64,000 bases of DNA from Apostichopus japonicus. Lineage: Eukaryota > Echinodermata > Holothuroidea > Aspidochirotida > Stichopodidae. The first letter of the stretch is position 1. Each line of letters begins with the position of its first letter. The DNA is taken from the NCBI RefSeq assembly GCF_037975245.1, contig NC_092576.1:13620611-13684610 (forward strand). The letters are read 5' to 3'. A model generated the notes under the pieces. That model was not told the origin of the DNA. It saw only the letters and a program-made list of their open reading frames with translations, and made no database searches. Shown here piece after piece: positions 1-12,846 of the stretch. Both the position numbers and the translations under genes were made by a program.

Positions 1-632
1 GAGGTATTAGCATTAGGAAATTGTTCCAACTGGCTGGTCTCATGCTAAACATTCAGTGCACAATTAATAAACAAGCAAACCCCCAAAATTCTGCACCTGA
101 AATTAGTTCGTCCCGACCGTAACTCGATCATCTGAATAACAGGCAGAGTTTATATTAGTAGAAATTCTTCCCTTTCCTGTATAATAGGACCACATAAAAG
201 AAATGGTACATTTTGGCCATACTCTGACAATTGACAGTTTGAATTTCCTGAAAACAGTTTGACGGTCTGGACACTGGAAAATCAGGAAATCGGTGTCCGA
301 AACAGTCCAAGTCCGATTCGGAGAATGGACATATACTGTTTGGTTCCAAAAAAAGAGGTTGCCCTGAATCAGTGACAATTCTAGACTTATTATCTCGCAA
401 GAAATATAAAGTACCTTGATTGTGCTTGATATGTGAGGAATTTTTGCAGGACATTTGTGTCTGTTCTTTTCGTTCCTATATTCCTTGAAAGACCTGTAGT
501 ATCCTATCAGTGTGAGAAACAACCCTAAGAATCAAATATCAGTATTCTCTATTCCCTTGTTAACTCAATTTTCTCTCTCACCTCCAGTGGCCAGTAAGAA
601 TTCAATTTGTTCCCCTTTTGTCGTCTTTGCAG
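1..632. other. Probable NCKAP1 intron, nothing recognised
   Basis: No exon that continues the NCKAP1 homologue could be recognised here. The stretch ends in a pyrimidine-rich acceptor (AG at 631-632) that opens the first visible exon. A minus-strand open frame near 103-522 shows no familiar motif and is not called. Confidence 0.5.
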
Positions 633-3600
633 GTACCTAGAGGTTTTTCTGAGGAGGGTAACGTCCAGCCAGATTTGTTATTCACCCTTCCAGAAAGCAT
701 TTCTGACCCTCCAACCGGACCCCCAGTTACCTTTCAATGCAGAGGAGTACACAGATATCTCAGGTAAATACTGCCCTCAATGGCCCACGTCCTCCTCCTC
801 CTTCTCTGTCATCAACCACTTCTAACAAATGACTGGCATTACCTACTAGCTGATTGCTCTCTGATTAATGAATGAATGAATCAATCAATCAGTCAATCAA
901 TCAATCAATCATTGCATGCATGAACAAATGGATGAACCAACAAATGAAGGAATGAATGTAATAATTCAATGCATCCATGAATAATGAATAAATCAATGTA
1001 TGAATCAATGAACAAATGAATCAATCAAAGAATGAATGAATAAATAAATGAATGAATGAACAAACAAATCAATCAATCAAAGAACGAATGAATTATAAAT
1101 CAATGAATGAACAAACGAATGAATGAATAAATAATGAATCGGTCAATGTATCAATGAATGAGTTAATTAATGAACAAATCAATGAATGAATGAACAAATT
1201 AATAAATTAATTGATTATTTAATTAATTAATCAATCATAAATGAATAAATAATAAAATAAAAGCTGTAACCAACTGCCATGTTTAATATATCCACTGCAC
1301 TAACTCCTGTGTAGTAGGGTAGAGTGTATAACAGTCGGAGAGAGTCTGACTTTTTGGAAACCAACAGGATCTATCTAAGGCAGTACTAACATAAAAACAA
1401 AGGACACAGGATAATTACAAAGCGAAAGCACAGACAAGTTAATTAGAATATTGGAAAATAGGAGGATAACTTCACCCAGATATTGTTTCAATATAATCTG
1501 ATTCCATATGCAAAAGCAGATTGAACAACTTGTCAACCTCCAACATGTTGCTTTGTCAGTATTTGCAATACCAAACCAGTTAACCAAGTGCTTTGTTCTG
1601 GGGGTTTAAGTGTAACTTGTTGTTGAATATTGTCCAGACTCTTTGATACGAAATGTTGCTTTGATCTGCAAATTTGTATTCATGATAGATCTTCAAGCAT
1701 TCTAAGGATTTCTGTACTCTGTAGTATCAGGAAGATAAAAGTGGTACGCGAAACAAAATCATATAGATCTTCAAGCATTCTGACAAATTCTGTTCTCTGA
1801 GTGAGACCATGGATGGTTGGCAGGGCGACCAAGTTTGTTCCGAGTACCATTTTTATCTTCCATGATCTCACTAAGAGCTACGGTATGTCTAGCGTAGAGG
1901 CGTTTTTTTTCTTTATTACTGAGAAATGACTATTCATTCGTTTCGTTTCGTTTATTCCAGTATAAATTGCATAAAATACAATTCATAAATAGGAAAATGG
2001 TGAGTATAATAAATAAAATGTTATATGCATTCATAAAATGTATGAATGTTAGGAATCAGAAACCCAATTAGGGAATAAAATTTGTGGAAACTATACAAAT
2101 TACATCAAATCAAGTCATTTAAAGTGTCATGTTGAATAAAAATAGATGCTCTGTATACAAACAAGTTTCTGAAAACTTGCACTCTATATTTTGGTGTCAA
2201 TGATTGTATGGTCAAATGCTCGATTCACTCCGTTCATCTTTGTAAATTTCAGAATTGCGAGCATTGGCGGAATTGATCGGTGCGTACGGGATGAAATTCC
2301 TGCACGAGAGTCTGATGTGGCACATAGCTAGTCAGATTGGTGAGCTTAAGGTAAGTTTATTAATCAACTTATTTGACTGATCTTTGCATATAAGGTCATA
2401 GGTCAATTTATTTCACTTAAATGTGCGTAATTATGGTATGAAAATTCTCTCTTTGATGATAGTTTAATGAGCCACTTACCCTGACAGATTAAAATAAGGG
2501 CGTATGTAGGTAGGATATTTCATCAATAGAGGTTGATGTGGCACATAGCTAGTCAGATTGGTGAGCTTAAGGTAAGGTCATAGGTCAATTTATTTCACTG
2601 ACTTATAAGTGCGTAATTATGGTATGAAAATTCTCTCTTTTGATGATAGTTTAATGAGCCACTTACCCTGACAGATTAAAATAAGTGTGTATATGGTAGG
2701 ATATTTCATCAATAGATTATCAATAATCACATGGTCAGTCAGATTGGTAAGCTTAAGTTAAGTTTATCAATCAATTTATTTGACTGATCTTTGCAAATAT
2801 ATATTATATAATTCCCTTTTAATGATAGTGAAATATGCCACATAGCCTATCAGATTTGGTAAACTTTACACAAGTGTGCATATGGAATGAAATTTCCATC
2901 AACAGAGTTTGATGGGCCCATATGGTCAGTTAGACTGGTGTACCTTGGGTAATTTTATGGAGAAAGTTTTGGTGCATTGGTTTGTTGGAAAAAAAAATTA
3001 AAAAGAAAGGAAAGTGGGAAGTAACTTTTATACACTAGAGTGACATTGTATGGTCTCTGTTGCCATGAGAGCTAATTGTCAGATTAATAAACGTACCATC
3101 ATTTTAAATTAATCTCCTGGTTTGGTTCGTTAACAATATTATTATAACCATGTAAATTAGGATGTCCTGTTTGGCAAATGTAGATTCTACATTCATACAA
3201 GCCGGGTTATGCAGGATACCGATTCACAACGATCTCGACACTATGTGCCGTTCTTCTAGTACGACCTTTGACCCCTTTTTTTCCTTTTCAGAAACTGGTT
3301 TTGGAGAACAAGGACCTTCTGACTAAAGTCCGGACCAGCTTTGACCGACCGGAAATGATGTTGCAGCTCTCTCACCAACTCAAATGTGAGCAAAAAAAAA
3401 CTAAAGTTTCTTCTTTCGGTTTCATCTCTTCATTTTTGATCCGTTTAGACTGTTAACCTGTCAGTCTTCGGTATGTATTTCTTTGTGTCAGTATTGATTG
3501 TGGTGTGCAGTTGAAAGTTGAAAGGTTTAACATTAACAGTCTTGTATCAAGACAAAGGCCTCCTCACACAACTTTTACAACAAAATAAAATAAAACTTGT

Positions 3601-6600
3601 TAGCAAACTGCTTATCCACTAGAGAGCCTGTGTAAGAGAATGTGTAAAAGTAAGTTTCGATCCTGGTAGGATCTTCTTCAAAGGCAAAAAAAACCCAAAA
3701 AACCTTTTACAATAGGTAACCCCTGGTCATCGTAACTTGTCACACGAATTTACAACCTTTAACCCCTGGTTTTTCTATAACGTGTCACGCAGTTCAAAAG
3801 CCAGCCCTGGGGGCACTACAGTGTGCCAAATCAATGTGTCCCACAGGGGGACTTCCCTTAGGGTGCAGCCACAAACCTCTATGCCAGCAACTATATTTTA
3901 CAAGTTAACTGTAAGATCCACATTTATACACATCAGTTTAGAAAAGCAATGGCAGATGAAGGGCCTTGCCCAAGGACAAACAACATATATGATGTGGCCA
4001 GGACTCAAAGATCTGCAGTGCCAAGGTCGCAAAGGCCATCGCCTTTAATCACTTGATCACAACACTCTCTCCAGATCAGACAGGTGTATAAACAGACTGC
4101 AATCTGCTTGTGGTCAAGCATGTTTGAGTTTCTGCATTTTGTAGTGGTCAACAGTAACCAGGTTTCTTTTTTATCGTTATTTTAAATGTTTTTATTCTGA
4201 TAGAAACAAATGCCTGAGTTTACTGGATTTTCATACACATTTATTGAAATGGAAAAATTTTGCAATGACAACTTATGGATTCTAAGTCTGATCAGTTCGA
4301 AGATCCTGGGAATATTTTCGATCCTGGAAAGTTTTCAGTCGATGTCGTGGACAGTCATGAAAAATCCTGTGAATCTCGAATCCTCAAATTTGTTCGAACC
4401 CCTTATCAAGCACACAACTGAAAAATAATCAATGAAATATGGGGTGAGGGGAGAGAGGGGAAGGTGGGCTTCTTTTTTTTTTGGTTCTCTTTTCTAATTG
4501 TAAAGTTCTGTATTTTTTCAGGGAGTGTCACTACCCGACAAGCCCTATAGGTTTTTTTAGTACACTTCCTTTGACAAGTTTTGTTTCTTATCTCCTTATA
4601 TGTTATATGTCATACTTGTGTTGTGATAGAACAAAAATATATAAAATGAAATGTCACTCCCTCTGTAAATTGCTGCATATTTTATTTTTATGGTCATACA
4701 TAATTGACCGTTTTCTTTCTGGTCTTCCTCAGTCGAAAACCTTCTGACCAGGCTGAATATCATCGGAGTTATACTGGCTTTCAGCTCGTTGACTCAAGAG
4801 GCTCTCACAGATGTGAGTACAACTAACGAGTCTTAATTAAGTACTACAACGTTTTTTTGAATAATGTTAACAAGGAATGGTAAGGTAGAGCATGATATGC
4901 AGGATTGAATTACTAGTGCAGAGGAGGAAAATATCGTCATTGTTGATTGCGTTGTAAAAGCTGTTATCTAGTCATTGTGTGATTTTGGTCAATTAACACA
5001 CTTTTAATAGTCATAATATATAACACTTTTTTTTTTCAGATTTTTTTCGTTTTTGGTCTTCTTTATGTTTCATGAATTTTGTGCAAATGGGGTAGAAAAG
5101 GACATTATAAAAAGTCCCTCCTATCTTTTACACTCCCGGAGTATGAAAATCTCAAGGGATGGTCGTGCTCCTGCAATTACGATGATGTCCTTGTAATGTA
5201 AATTTTCTCATCCTTAGAGGAATCAAAGTTTGACGAGGGTCATACCCATAGGCCAGAAGGCTTATTTCTTCCTCTTCGGAGGTTTTCACATTTGATATTT
5301 GTTAATTACCACATTTCTGATTTAATTTGTGTCTCGTCCGTCCTCAGGTTTTATCCCAAAGGGTCACCTTCCTCTATTCATCAATCGTCGATTTCCGGGA
5401 TCATGTCAAAGCGGGAGGTCCAGACGCTGTGACAGTGGACATTCTGGCCTCCTCCGTCGGTCTGTCCTGTAATGTCGATCCGGCTCTGGTCAACGCGTTG
5501 AGAATGGAAAGAGAAAGTAAGACTCCTTGACCTCCAGTCGGGACAATTTTAAATTATTAAAACTGATTAAAGGAGCACTCAGGAATTTAAGGAATCATAC
5601 TAAGAGACAACTGCTGTAAGTTCTTTATAATGCAGATTTCAACCTTTGACCTTTTCAATTCTCTGTCGATCATTCCAGTTGACCCTGAGAAGGATTACAC
5701 CACCTCTTGCCTGCTGATGGTCTTCATAGCCGTCTCGCTGCGTACCCTGGTCCGGAACGACGCCACCATCTACAACCCCCTGTACGAGGCGCACCCTAAC
5801 AACTGCCACTGTTACGCCAAGGCCATCAACGCCATGGCGGGGGCGCTGTTTCAACTCCACGGCAAGGAGGACGTCGAGGAGAGGCTGCAGGAATTCTTGG
5901 CGGTGAGTCGAGATGGTTTAAAGGCCTACGGCACCGACGAACAATATTGCCCAAATCACTCTAATAGGCATTAGAAATTATGAAAAAAATGCAACTCCCA
6001 ATTTTTTTTATTTTTTATACTAGCAATAGGTCTCAAAGTACTTTACAGATGTGATATTACCCATAGTCAATGATAACCTGTCTCAGAGACAATACAGGTG
6101 GCGGCAGTTATGTACTGCGCCCAATGACAAGTATACCTCGCGGGTACCCATTTAACCCCTGGGTGGAGAGAGGCAATTGAGATAAAGCATCTTGCCCAAG
6201 GATACAACGTAATGAACAAGACAGGAATCGAACCAGCAATCCTTGGATCACAAGTCCAACCCTTAGCCAATTGTCCACCATGCTCTCTTAAATCCATCAG
6301 AAATTGACCATTTTACAAGTCTTTTCTTAATTCTAGTTTTATTTATGAATAAACATTAGCTAATTATGCACATTTATGACGTAAAAGGGAGTGGTTGCCT
6401 AATTTAATGTATTGTTATTCCTTGTTTTTACAAACTTCGTTTTAAGGACACTGAACACATGTTTGTGGGCCTAAGGCGATCTGTTGAAATTGGTTATTGT
6501 CTTCTTTGTAAAGAAGAATGTCACATTATTCAAACAATATATGTGGGCTTGTAACTTATTTAAGGGCTAGAGTAAGAACGTTCGATGAGTGGCAACACTC

Positions 6601-8645
6601 CGCTTCATAGTTTGCACATATTTCATGAGTTTCCCAGATTTATCAAAACTTCAAACTTGTTAATCTTGGAAACGAAAGAGCTTTTCGAAAAAATTTCGAC
6701 AGACTTTGAATGAGATGATTCACACACAACAAATGTACATGGCAAATTGGGCTAGGTGTCCATAGTACTTTTAATGGCTGGTTGTGGTAGCATGTCAACA
6801 TCTTTAGATGCCGGAAAAAAATTGAAGGGAGCATTGAGGGTGTTATGTGGTTTTGCTAATGCCCTGCTGTTTAAAAATGGGTTACATGTCCCCCTCGTTA
6901 GGGTCATCAAACTATTTTTGGAGGCTCGCCAAAAAAACTTGTAAAGAACAACGAAATGACTGATACTTGTGGACCAAAAAAAAAAGTTGATAAAATCTTG
7001 ATCACGAACTTCCTCGGTCTAAAATTGCTAAATATAACACCAGTTTGTAAAAGACCTAAAAGAAAGGAGGGTCGGGATACTGCGCCCTCCCCTCCCCCCA
7101 CCCCCAGTCTCTGGTGGAGTAGATTGGATTGAAGTTTGTCACGTTGATCATGTGATCGATGGTAAATCAGTGATAAGCACGTTGGCCATAGTGTGTGATG
7201 AAGGGTGCCAGTCAACATCCCTGAACATTTTTCTTTATCTTTTCGCCTGTTTCTTCAGCTGGCATCCTCCAGCCTGCTGACGCTCACTCAGGAGACGGAC
7301 AAACAGGTCTCGGCCAAAGCCAAGGAATCCGTTTACTTACTGCTGGATCATGTAAGTACTGCTATCCATAATGCGTACTATGGACACCTTATTATAGTAA
7401 CGTGCACCCAGTTTCAAGGGTGTGGGGAGAATACAAAATCACCCCCCCCTGCAGACGGGTTTTGTTAGTGGAAGAAACCTTTATGGATGAGCTGTTGGCT
7501 GATCAAGATGTGGGCTCATTGTATGTGGCTCCTTTGTCTGGGGTGGGGGGTGGTTCTTTCCTCTCCCCCCAAAAAAGATAAGTAGAAATTAAAATTGTTT
7601 ATGTGAAATGTTGCATTCTGAGGCATATTTAGACTTAATTCAAGGTCTTTAGTTAGTACAAAACACAAGGTTGTGCTAAAATATAGTACTGTTGAATTTT
7701 GAGAAATAAATCATTGTTGCTGAACTATTTTCCAACAACTGACAAGTAAATGGGGTACTGATGAACCTGTTTTTTAGTTGGAAAGGGCTTATCTTTAAGC
7801 TAAACTAAATGTAGCTGAGTAGGTGCATTTGTTTTGCTATCTGACCGAGGACTTGAACAAAAGAATTTCAGGTTCTCGGTTGTGATTTCTAAAGAATCAC
7901 CACGTCCTCGGAAGAATTCTATTGTATGGGGTATTGTTAATGTTACGGTACGTGAATTTGAACAATGGAAAATACAATGGGATCCTCGGTCTGAATGTAA
8001 TACAAACATGTGTGTGTGTGTCTGTTTCTTTCTTTCTTTTGTTCTTTTAGCTTCTTGCATGAATGTTACATATTACATTCTCCGTCTATGCCTTCATATT
8101 TGCACTTTTTGTCCTTTGTAAATAGAAAGAGTGTGTCGTCTGTGTAGCTGACAAAAGTTAGAGAAGCCTTATCTTTAAGCTGTAACTAAATAAGTCTCTT
8201 GTTTCTTGCTTTAGCTTTCTACATGAATGTTACATATTAAATTCTCTTTTTATGGCTTCGTATTTCTTACTCCACTCATTTCTGTTTAGGAGTATTTTGG
8301 TGGGGGGTGGGGGGGGGGTTGTGTGTGTTTTTTGTTGGTGGCCTGGCCTTGATAAGCTCTGCTTATGCCAGGTCTCCCCCACTTCTCATCATTTGTATAT
8401 ATCTATTTATTTAATTCCTATGGAATGTATTTGTATATTCAAATGTTATATAATCACTTTGTTAATGTTAGGGTGAAGTAGAAATAAATAGTTTTCAATT
8501 TCAATTTTTCAATTTCTTACCCCAGATCGTCAAGGAATCGCCGTTCCTGACCCAGGATCTCTTGGAATCCTGCTTCCCGTACGCTCTTCTCAGGAACTCC
8601 TTCCACACTGTCTTAAAACGAGAGGCACCGACATCAAAGCACTGA
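633..8645 (+). CDS. NCKAP1: NCKAP1/HEM (Nap1) homologue, 3' part, eight exons
   Basis: Nck-associated protein 1 is a core subunit of the WAVE regulatory complex, which links Rac to Arp2/3-driven actin assembly at the cytoplasmic face of the membrane. Exons: 633-763, 2253-2350, 3292-3385, 4733-4812, 5348-5516, 5679-5902, 7259-7351 and 8526-8645 (stop 8643-8645). All junctions are GT-AG and every reading phase matches, giving the last ~335 residues of a protein that is about 1100 residues in the family. Recognisable NCKAP1 stretches are [51 protein letters not shown], and the C-terminal [19 protein letters not shown] followed by [11 protein letters not shown]. Exon GC content is clearly higher than in the flanking introns. 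The 5' part lies left of the window. Invertebrates usually have one such gene, so assignment to NCKAP1 rather than the vertebrate haematopoietic paralogue is by default. The gene is convergent with the F-box gene downstream. Confidence 0.93.
863..1258. repeat. Degenerate tetranucleotide array (AATG/AATC)n
   Basis: About 400 bases in an NCKAP1 intron consist of interrupted AATG, AATC, AACA and AATT steps. There are many substitutions but little other sequence. It is an old, decayed microsatellite with no coding content. Confidence 0.9.
2313..2965 (+). repeat. Tandem duplication containing the 3' end of an NCKAP1 exon
   Basis: The last 38 bases of exon 2253-2350, its splice donor and about 180 bases of intron recur from 2534. 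A more diverged copy starts near 2727 and another near 2911. Offsets are roughly 221, 190 and 185 bases. The second copy keeps the exon tail intact with a GTAAGG donor. The later copies are eroded and the last has lost the coding match. The full exon has only one copy, so normal splicing is probably unaffected. Confidence 0.85.
3595..3695 (-). mobile_element. Penelope-like element 3' tail fragment
   Basis: The block reads, on the minus strand, as a CTTTGAAGAAGATCC-like start, a GGATCGAAA step, then the motif GTGGATAAGCAGTTTGCTAAC. The same block follows the Penelope-like element C-terminus at 16839-17250 and, in related form, at 59460-59975. Only the terminal part remains, in an NCKAP1 intron. 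Confidence 0.6.
3720..4075 (-). mobile_element. tRNA-derived SINE, family 1, degraded copy
   Basis: The reverse strand contains the family body found at 18444-18817: the CCTTGGGCAAGG step, a GGTGCAGCCACA-like block in complement, and an AACTTGTCACAC-like end. The tRNA-like head at the right end is badly eroded. It lies in an NCKAP1 intron. Confidence 0.65.
5995..6295 (-). mobile_element. tRNA-derived SINE related to family 1
   Basis: Read on the minus strand, a tRNA-like head (TGGTGGACAATTGGCTAAGG, then a B-box-like GGTTCGATTCC) leads into the CCTTGGGCAAG step, a 3' body different from 18444-18817, and an AGTACTTTGAGACC tail. The shared head with a different tail suggests a subfamily. It lies in an NCKAP1 intron. 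Confidence 0.65.
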
Positions 8646-8787
8646 ACTAATAACTAAAATTATGCAACTTAAAAAAATATAATAAGAATAATATGCATAG
8701 CGAGAATCGGCTTGCTAGTTGCCAAGCAACCACATAGGATGATGAACCACGGACTGTTGGTAGAATTAACGTGGTTAGTACGGAACT

Positions 8788-8793
8788 AATAAA
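8788..8793 (+). terminator. Candidate polyadenylation signal of NCKAP1
   Basis: This is the first AATAAA on the coding strand after the stop, about 145 bases downstream, just before the inverted-repeat-flanked minisatellite. If it is used, the minisatellite lies outside the mRNA. Confidence 0.45.
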
Positions 8794-8806
8794 TGGCACA
8801 ATTATA

Positions 8807-9556
8807 AAGGCACTGTGTCAAAAGTAAGGCCCTTAAGGAGACAGCACCTGGCAACCAGTTACTTTGCAGTTTCACACAGTAGGCATTGCTGGTCTCCTGG
8901 AGATAATCTCTATTGTTTGATATTGATGCAGCCTTGCTTCTAGGTGAACCTCGGCTGCTGCAGCCTCACACAGTAGGCATTGCTGGTCTCCTGGAGATAA
9001 TCTCTATTGTTTGATATTGATGCAGCCTTGCTTCTAGGTGAACCTCGGCTGCTGCAGCCTCACACAGTAGGCATTGCTGGTCTCCTGGAGATAATCTCTA
9101 TTGTTTGATATTGATGCAGCCTTGCTTCTAGTTGAACCTGCAGCTGTTGCAGCCTCACACAGTAGGCATTGCTGGTCTCCTGGAGATCATCTCTATTGTT
9201 TGATATTGATGCAGCCTTGCTTCTAGTTGAACCTGCAGCTGTTGCAGCCTCACACAGTAGGCATTGCTGGTCTCCTGGAGATCATCTCTATTGTTTGATA
9301 TTGATGTAGCCTTGCTTCTAGGTGAACCTGCAGCTGCTGCAGCCTCACACAGTAGGCATTGCTGGTCTCCTGGAGATCATCTCTATTGTGTGATATATTG
9401 ATGTAGCCTTGCTTCTAGGTGAACCTGCAGCTGCTGCAGCCTCACACAGACATTGCGGGTTTACTAGGGACTATGTCTATTGTTTGATATCGATGCAGCC
9501 TTGCTTCTTGTTGAACCTGCAGCTGTTGCAGCCCTTTTTATTGACACAGTGCCTTA
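8807..9556. mobile_element. Terminal-inverted-repeat element filled with a 95-bp minisatellite
   Basis: A 15-base sequence, AAGGCACTGTGTCAA, near 8808 has an exact inverted copy at 9541-9555. Between them are about seven head-to-tail units starting with CACACAGTAGGC at 8873, 8967, 9061, 9156, 9251, 9346 and 9442 (period 94-96). The flanks AATTATA and ATTTATA are a possible imperfect target-site duplication. Short inverted ends around a satellite array fit a non-autonomous DNA transposon with an internal array. No transposase frame is present. Confidence 0.7.
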
Positions 9557-12500
9557 TTTATATGTGTGAGATTGATTTGATGTACTGCAAACTTGACTTG
9601 GAAGTCACAAGAAAGTCAAAGATTGGGTCTTTAATAAATATATCCATGAACTTTTGAATGTAGCATCTAGTATATATAGTAACAATGTTCCTCAACACCA
9701 TGAACCCAAGGAAAATATTTGCCTTTATATTACCTTTTTTTCTTTTTTTCAATGTTAATCATGAATTTATATCAATTTATAGTTCTTGCTTGATATAGTG
9801 TAGAATATAACACCGTACATGGAAGGTGTGTAATGCAATTTTTTATTCCTGCATTTAGAAGCAAAACTGGAAATCTAAAAGTATTGAGTTGTGTAATTAA
9901 ATAACAATTAATTGAAGTCTTGCTGTCTTTGGTGCAGGAACAGACTGGGGGGTGTGGGGGGGAGGTAACCAAAGATTTGGGGGGGAGAGGACAAAGACCA
10001 AATTGGATGAGGTGCCTTAGTAGTTTCTAAACTCTTCTGGACTCCCACTTCCCCCCTGTACCTTTCTACTGTTGGGCTCATGGTAACATAGAGTCGGGTA
10101 CTCAATGTATAACAATGTTCAGCTCGACCAACTATCTTAACTTCTTAAAAATGCTTGGGTTTTCAAGAGTTAGTTTCAGATTAGGTTTACCACTTCTTTG
10201 GGTCACTTTAGCTCAGGTCAGTGGTCACCATGTCATAGGTAACTCTTCTCTTCAATGAGGGAAGGAAATTTTGTACCCCCACCCCCTCACCCCCCTACCA
10301 CGATCACTTCGAATCACAAAATTTGTAAAAGATGTCCAGCTTTGTATCTGACTTTAGTTATTATATAATAACTATTTACAGTTTCTTATTTTTGTAAAAT
10401 ATTTAATGTCTCGTTTTTTGAAGATTCTCCTCAGGGGATATGAGAGGATAGGAGAGTGATTTGTATCTTGTAAATGTTTCCTCTTTGACCTTAGTCGCTC
10501 TGTTCTTTTTCGAACCAATTAGTCAATATCTGCTGTACGTCAACTTGTTATTTGACATACCTGGTTTTGGGTCAGTGGCCATTCCATTACGAAAGTGGAT
10601 TTTATACAATGTATTCTCAAACGATTTTTTAAACTAGCTTTTCTGAACTGATTTTGACAACTTTTGTCTCGCTTGCATTTCGATACTAGCTATGATCCAA
10701 AGGCTGTTCTGTTAATCATGTGGTCATAAGGGGACTGGGGCTGTGGGTGTATCATATCAGGGCAAAATTGGGCATTTCTTGTCATAGAAAATATTGTGTG
10801 GGACTGCTTTATAAATGGCCTGGTTCCAGTTGTGGAGGTGAGTTGGAATGGTGGACAGGCGAAGGGGGGGGGGGCAGGGACAGTGGAAAATGATCAGTTT
10901 GAACATGTCCAGGAAATCTACTCGGTTAACAAGTTTCACTAATGTTTGTACATAAACGATGTCAGAATTTTATTTCCAGGGTAAATATTCTAAATCTTCA
11001 GATACATTTATATCTTGTAATTTTTTTGAGGGCATGGACAATTTGTGAAGAATTATCAAATTCTGATGACATTAATATTTTTTGGGACTATAATCTATGT
11101 CCCAAGTCTTCAATGTCAGCATTAAAGATTAGTTAACACATTCTAGTGATTGCACATTTTTGGCTTATTATTATTATTTTTTTTTTTTTGAATCCTCTTG
11201 TAAGCAAATGGGACCGACATAACTTCATTGACGTTGGACACCCGTGACCAGTGTATAATAAAACTATTATGTATGTGTTGAAAATTTTGTTCTTTTGTAA
11301 CAATAGATTGTTTGAATTTGTATGCTGCCCTCTGTTATACTTAAAACAGAGGCTGTCAGTATGATTATAATGGACGTTTTGTAGGTGGTGTCAAAAATAC
11401 TGCAATAAACAATTGATGACAATTGAAACCCATTGTTTTCTTATCTGAACTAACTACCTAGATTCTTGATGTTGTGTTTTTTTGGTCGATGCTGACGATG
11501 GAGGCTAAAGGACATTTGGGAGGCCAAATTTGATTGTTTTAAAGGCATTGAAGACTCGCCCCAACAGCGTGCCGCCATCTTTAAAAAGTTAACTTTCCGT
11601 TGCTTGCAAGTGAAGTTTTTCTCGTCGCTACAAAATGCAGACAGTATAAATGAAACGTGATACCTTGTTATCTTAACTGGACCTGAGATGTCCATCGCTG
11701 TAAGGTTTATACACTGTGCTGTGGGTATTGACCGTAGCTGTATGCACTGACTGTACACTAGTGTCTAATTACCGTCGGTAGCAAGCTGTGTGTGTATTTT
11801 CTGGGATCAATGGTGGTGTCTAACACTTCTGTTACACCTCATTCGAAACTAGGTCAGATTACCGGCATTAGACGTTTCTTTTTGCGCGAGTCTTCACACC
11901 CTTTAACATACAAGTCTTCAACAAAGATGTACTTTTTTGAGTTATCGTGTAGACAAGGCTTTCAAAGTTTGACCTCTGTTGACCTCAAATGATCTTTGAC
12001 CTTCACAGAAAGGTCAAAGTGTCTGGTTCATGTAACAAGGCAGATCCACATACCAAGTTAATCCACCATGTTTTTGAGATACCATGTTGAACAGCAGGGG
12101 TCACATACACAAACACATACGTCATCACCATCCCATGGATTCATTTTGCCTCCGGCAAGGATTCAGAGATGACGAAAAGAGAAGGCAATATAACACAGAA
12201 ATGAGACATTTTTTACATTTTATTTGACTTTTGTTACATTAAATACTAAACCACGTATATACATGCATTTTTTTCTCTGTATTGTTTTGAAAGACATCAC
12301 TGACATACTGCAAACATTCACTCACTCCAAACTCAATACAAAATTCTCTGAACTGCATGATTTCAGTTTGTTCAAGGTGTAATATTAATAATTGCACTTC
12401 ACACACTTCTCACTTCTCACAAACTCGGTAAGATAATCGATTAAATGAGAATGTCTTGCGAAGAAATAGCCAACCAGTCCCTCCATGCAACCGTGTAAGC

Positions 12501-12600
12501 GTAATTTGAAGATCTCTATTTTTTCAAACCATTATTTTTAGAATTATCTTTTTTATATTCTTCGGCAGCTGCACAAAAGTAAAATTTTTTTTTTTTTCTG
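9557..12600. other. Intergenic, no gene recognised
   Basis: AT-rich DNA between the convergent NCKAP1 and F-box genes, with short homopolymer runs (G runs near 9950 and 10865, T run near 11175). No splice-linked exons, RNA gene or complete element was recognised on either strand. Confidence 0.6.
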
Positions 12601-12604
12601 CACG

Positions 12605-12846
12605 CATAAATGTATGGAAGACTAATGCGGCCATGACAATAACAACAAAACAACACAGATATTTATACAAGACTAAATTTTTAAAACGAAAAACAAAATT
12701 TTTACAACGTAAAACAATTTTTTTAAACGAAAAACCACATTTTTTAAAACGAAAAAAACAAATTTGTTTTTTGGTTTAATTTTTTCTTCTATATAAATCT
12801 GTGTTTTTTTTTGCCATGGCCGCATTAGTCTTCCGTATAAATGTAC
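12605..12846. mobile_element. Foldback (MITE-like) element
   Basis: The left arm, around GGAAGACTAATGCGGCCATG (12615-12634), is inverted at 12811-12846 (CATGGCCGCATTAGTCTTCC) with few mismatches. The interior is A/T-rich and holds several imperfect AAAACGAAAAAC units and a partly self-complementary CACAGAT/ATCTGTG pair. No coding potential; this is a short non-autonomous inverted-repeat element. Confidence 0.75.

Noticed and set aside
103-522. Minus-strand open frames of 139 and 99 codons at the left edge
   Set aside because: The two frames overlap, have no recognisable motif, and lie in what is probably an NCKAP1 intron. They are likely chance frames.
2534-2571. Copied NCKAP1 exon end as a genuine alternative exon
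   Set aside because: It lacks a credible acceptor directly upstream and would repeat residues already encoded. It is better explained as a duplication by-product.
8873-9535. CRISPR-like array
   Set aside because: The units are contiguous 95-bp tandem repeats without unique spacers, and the window is eukaryotic.
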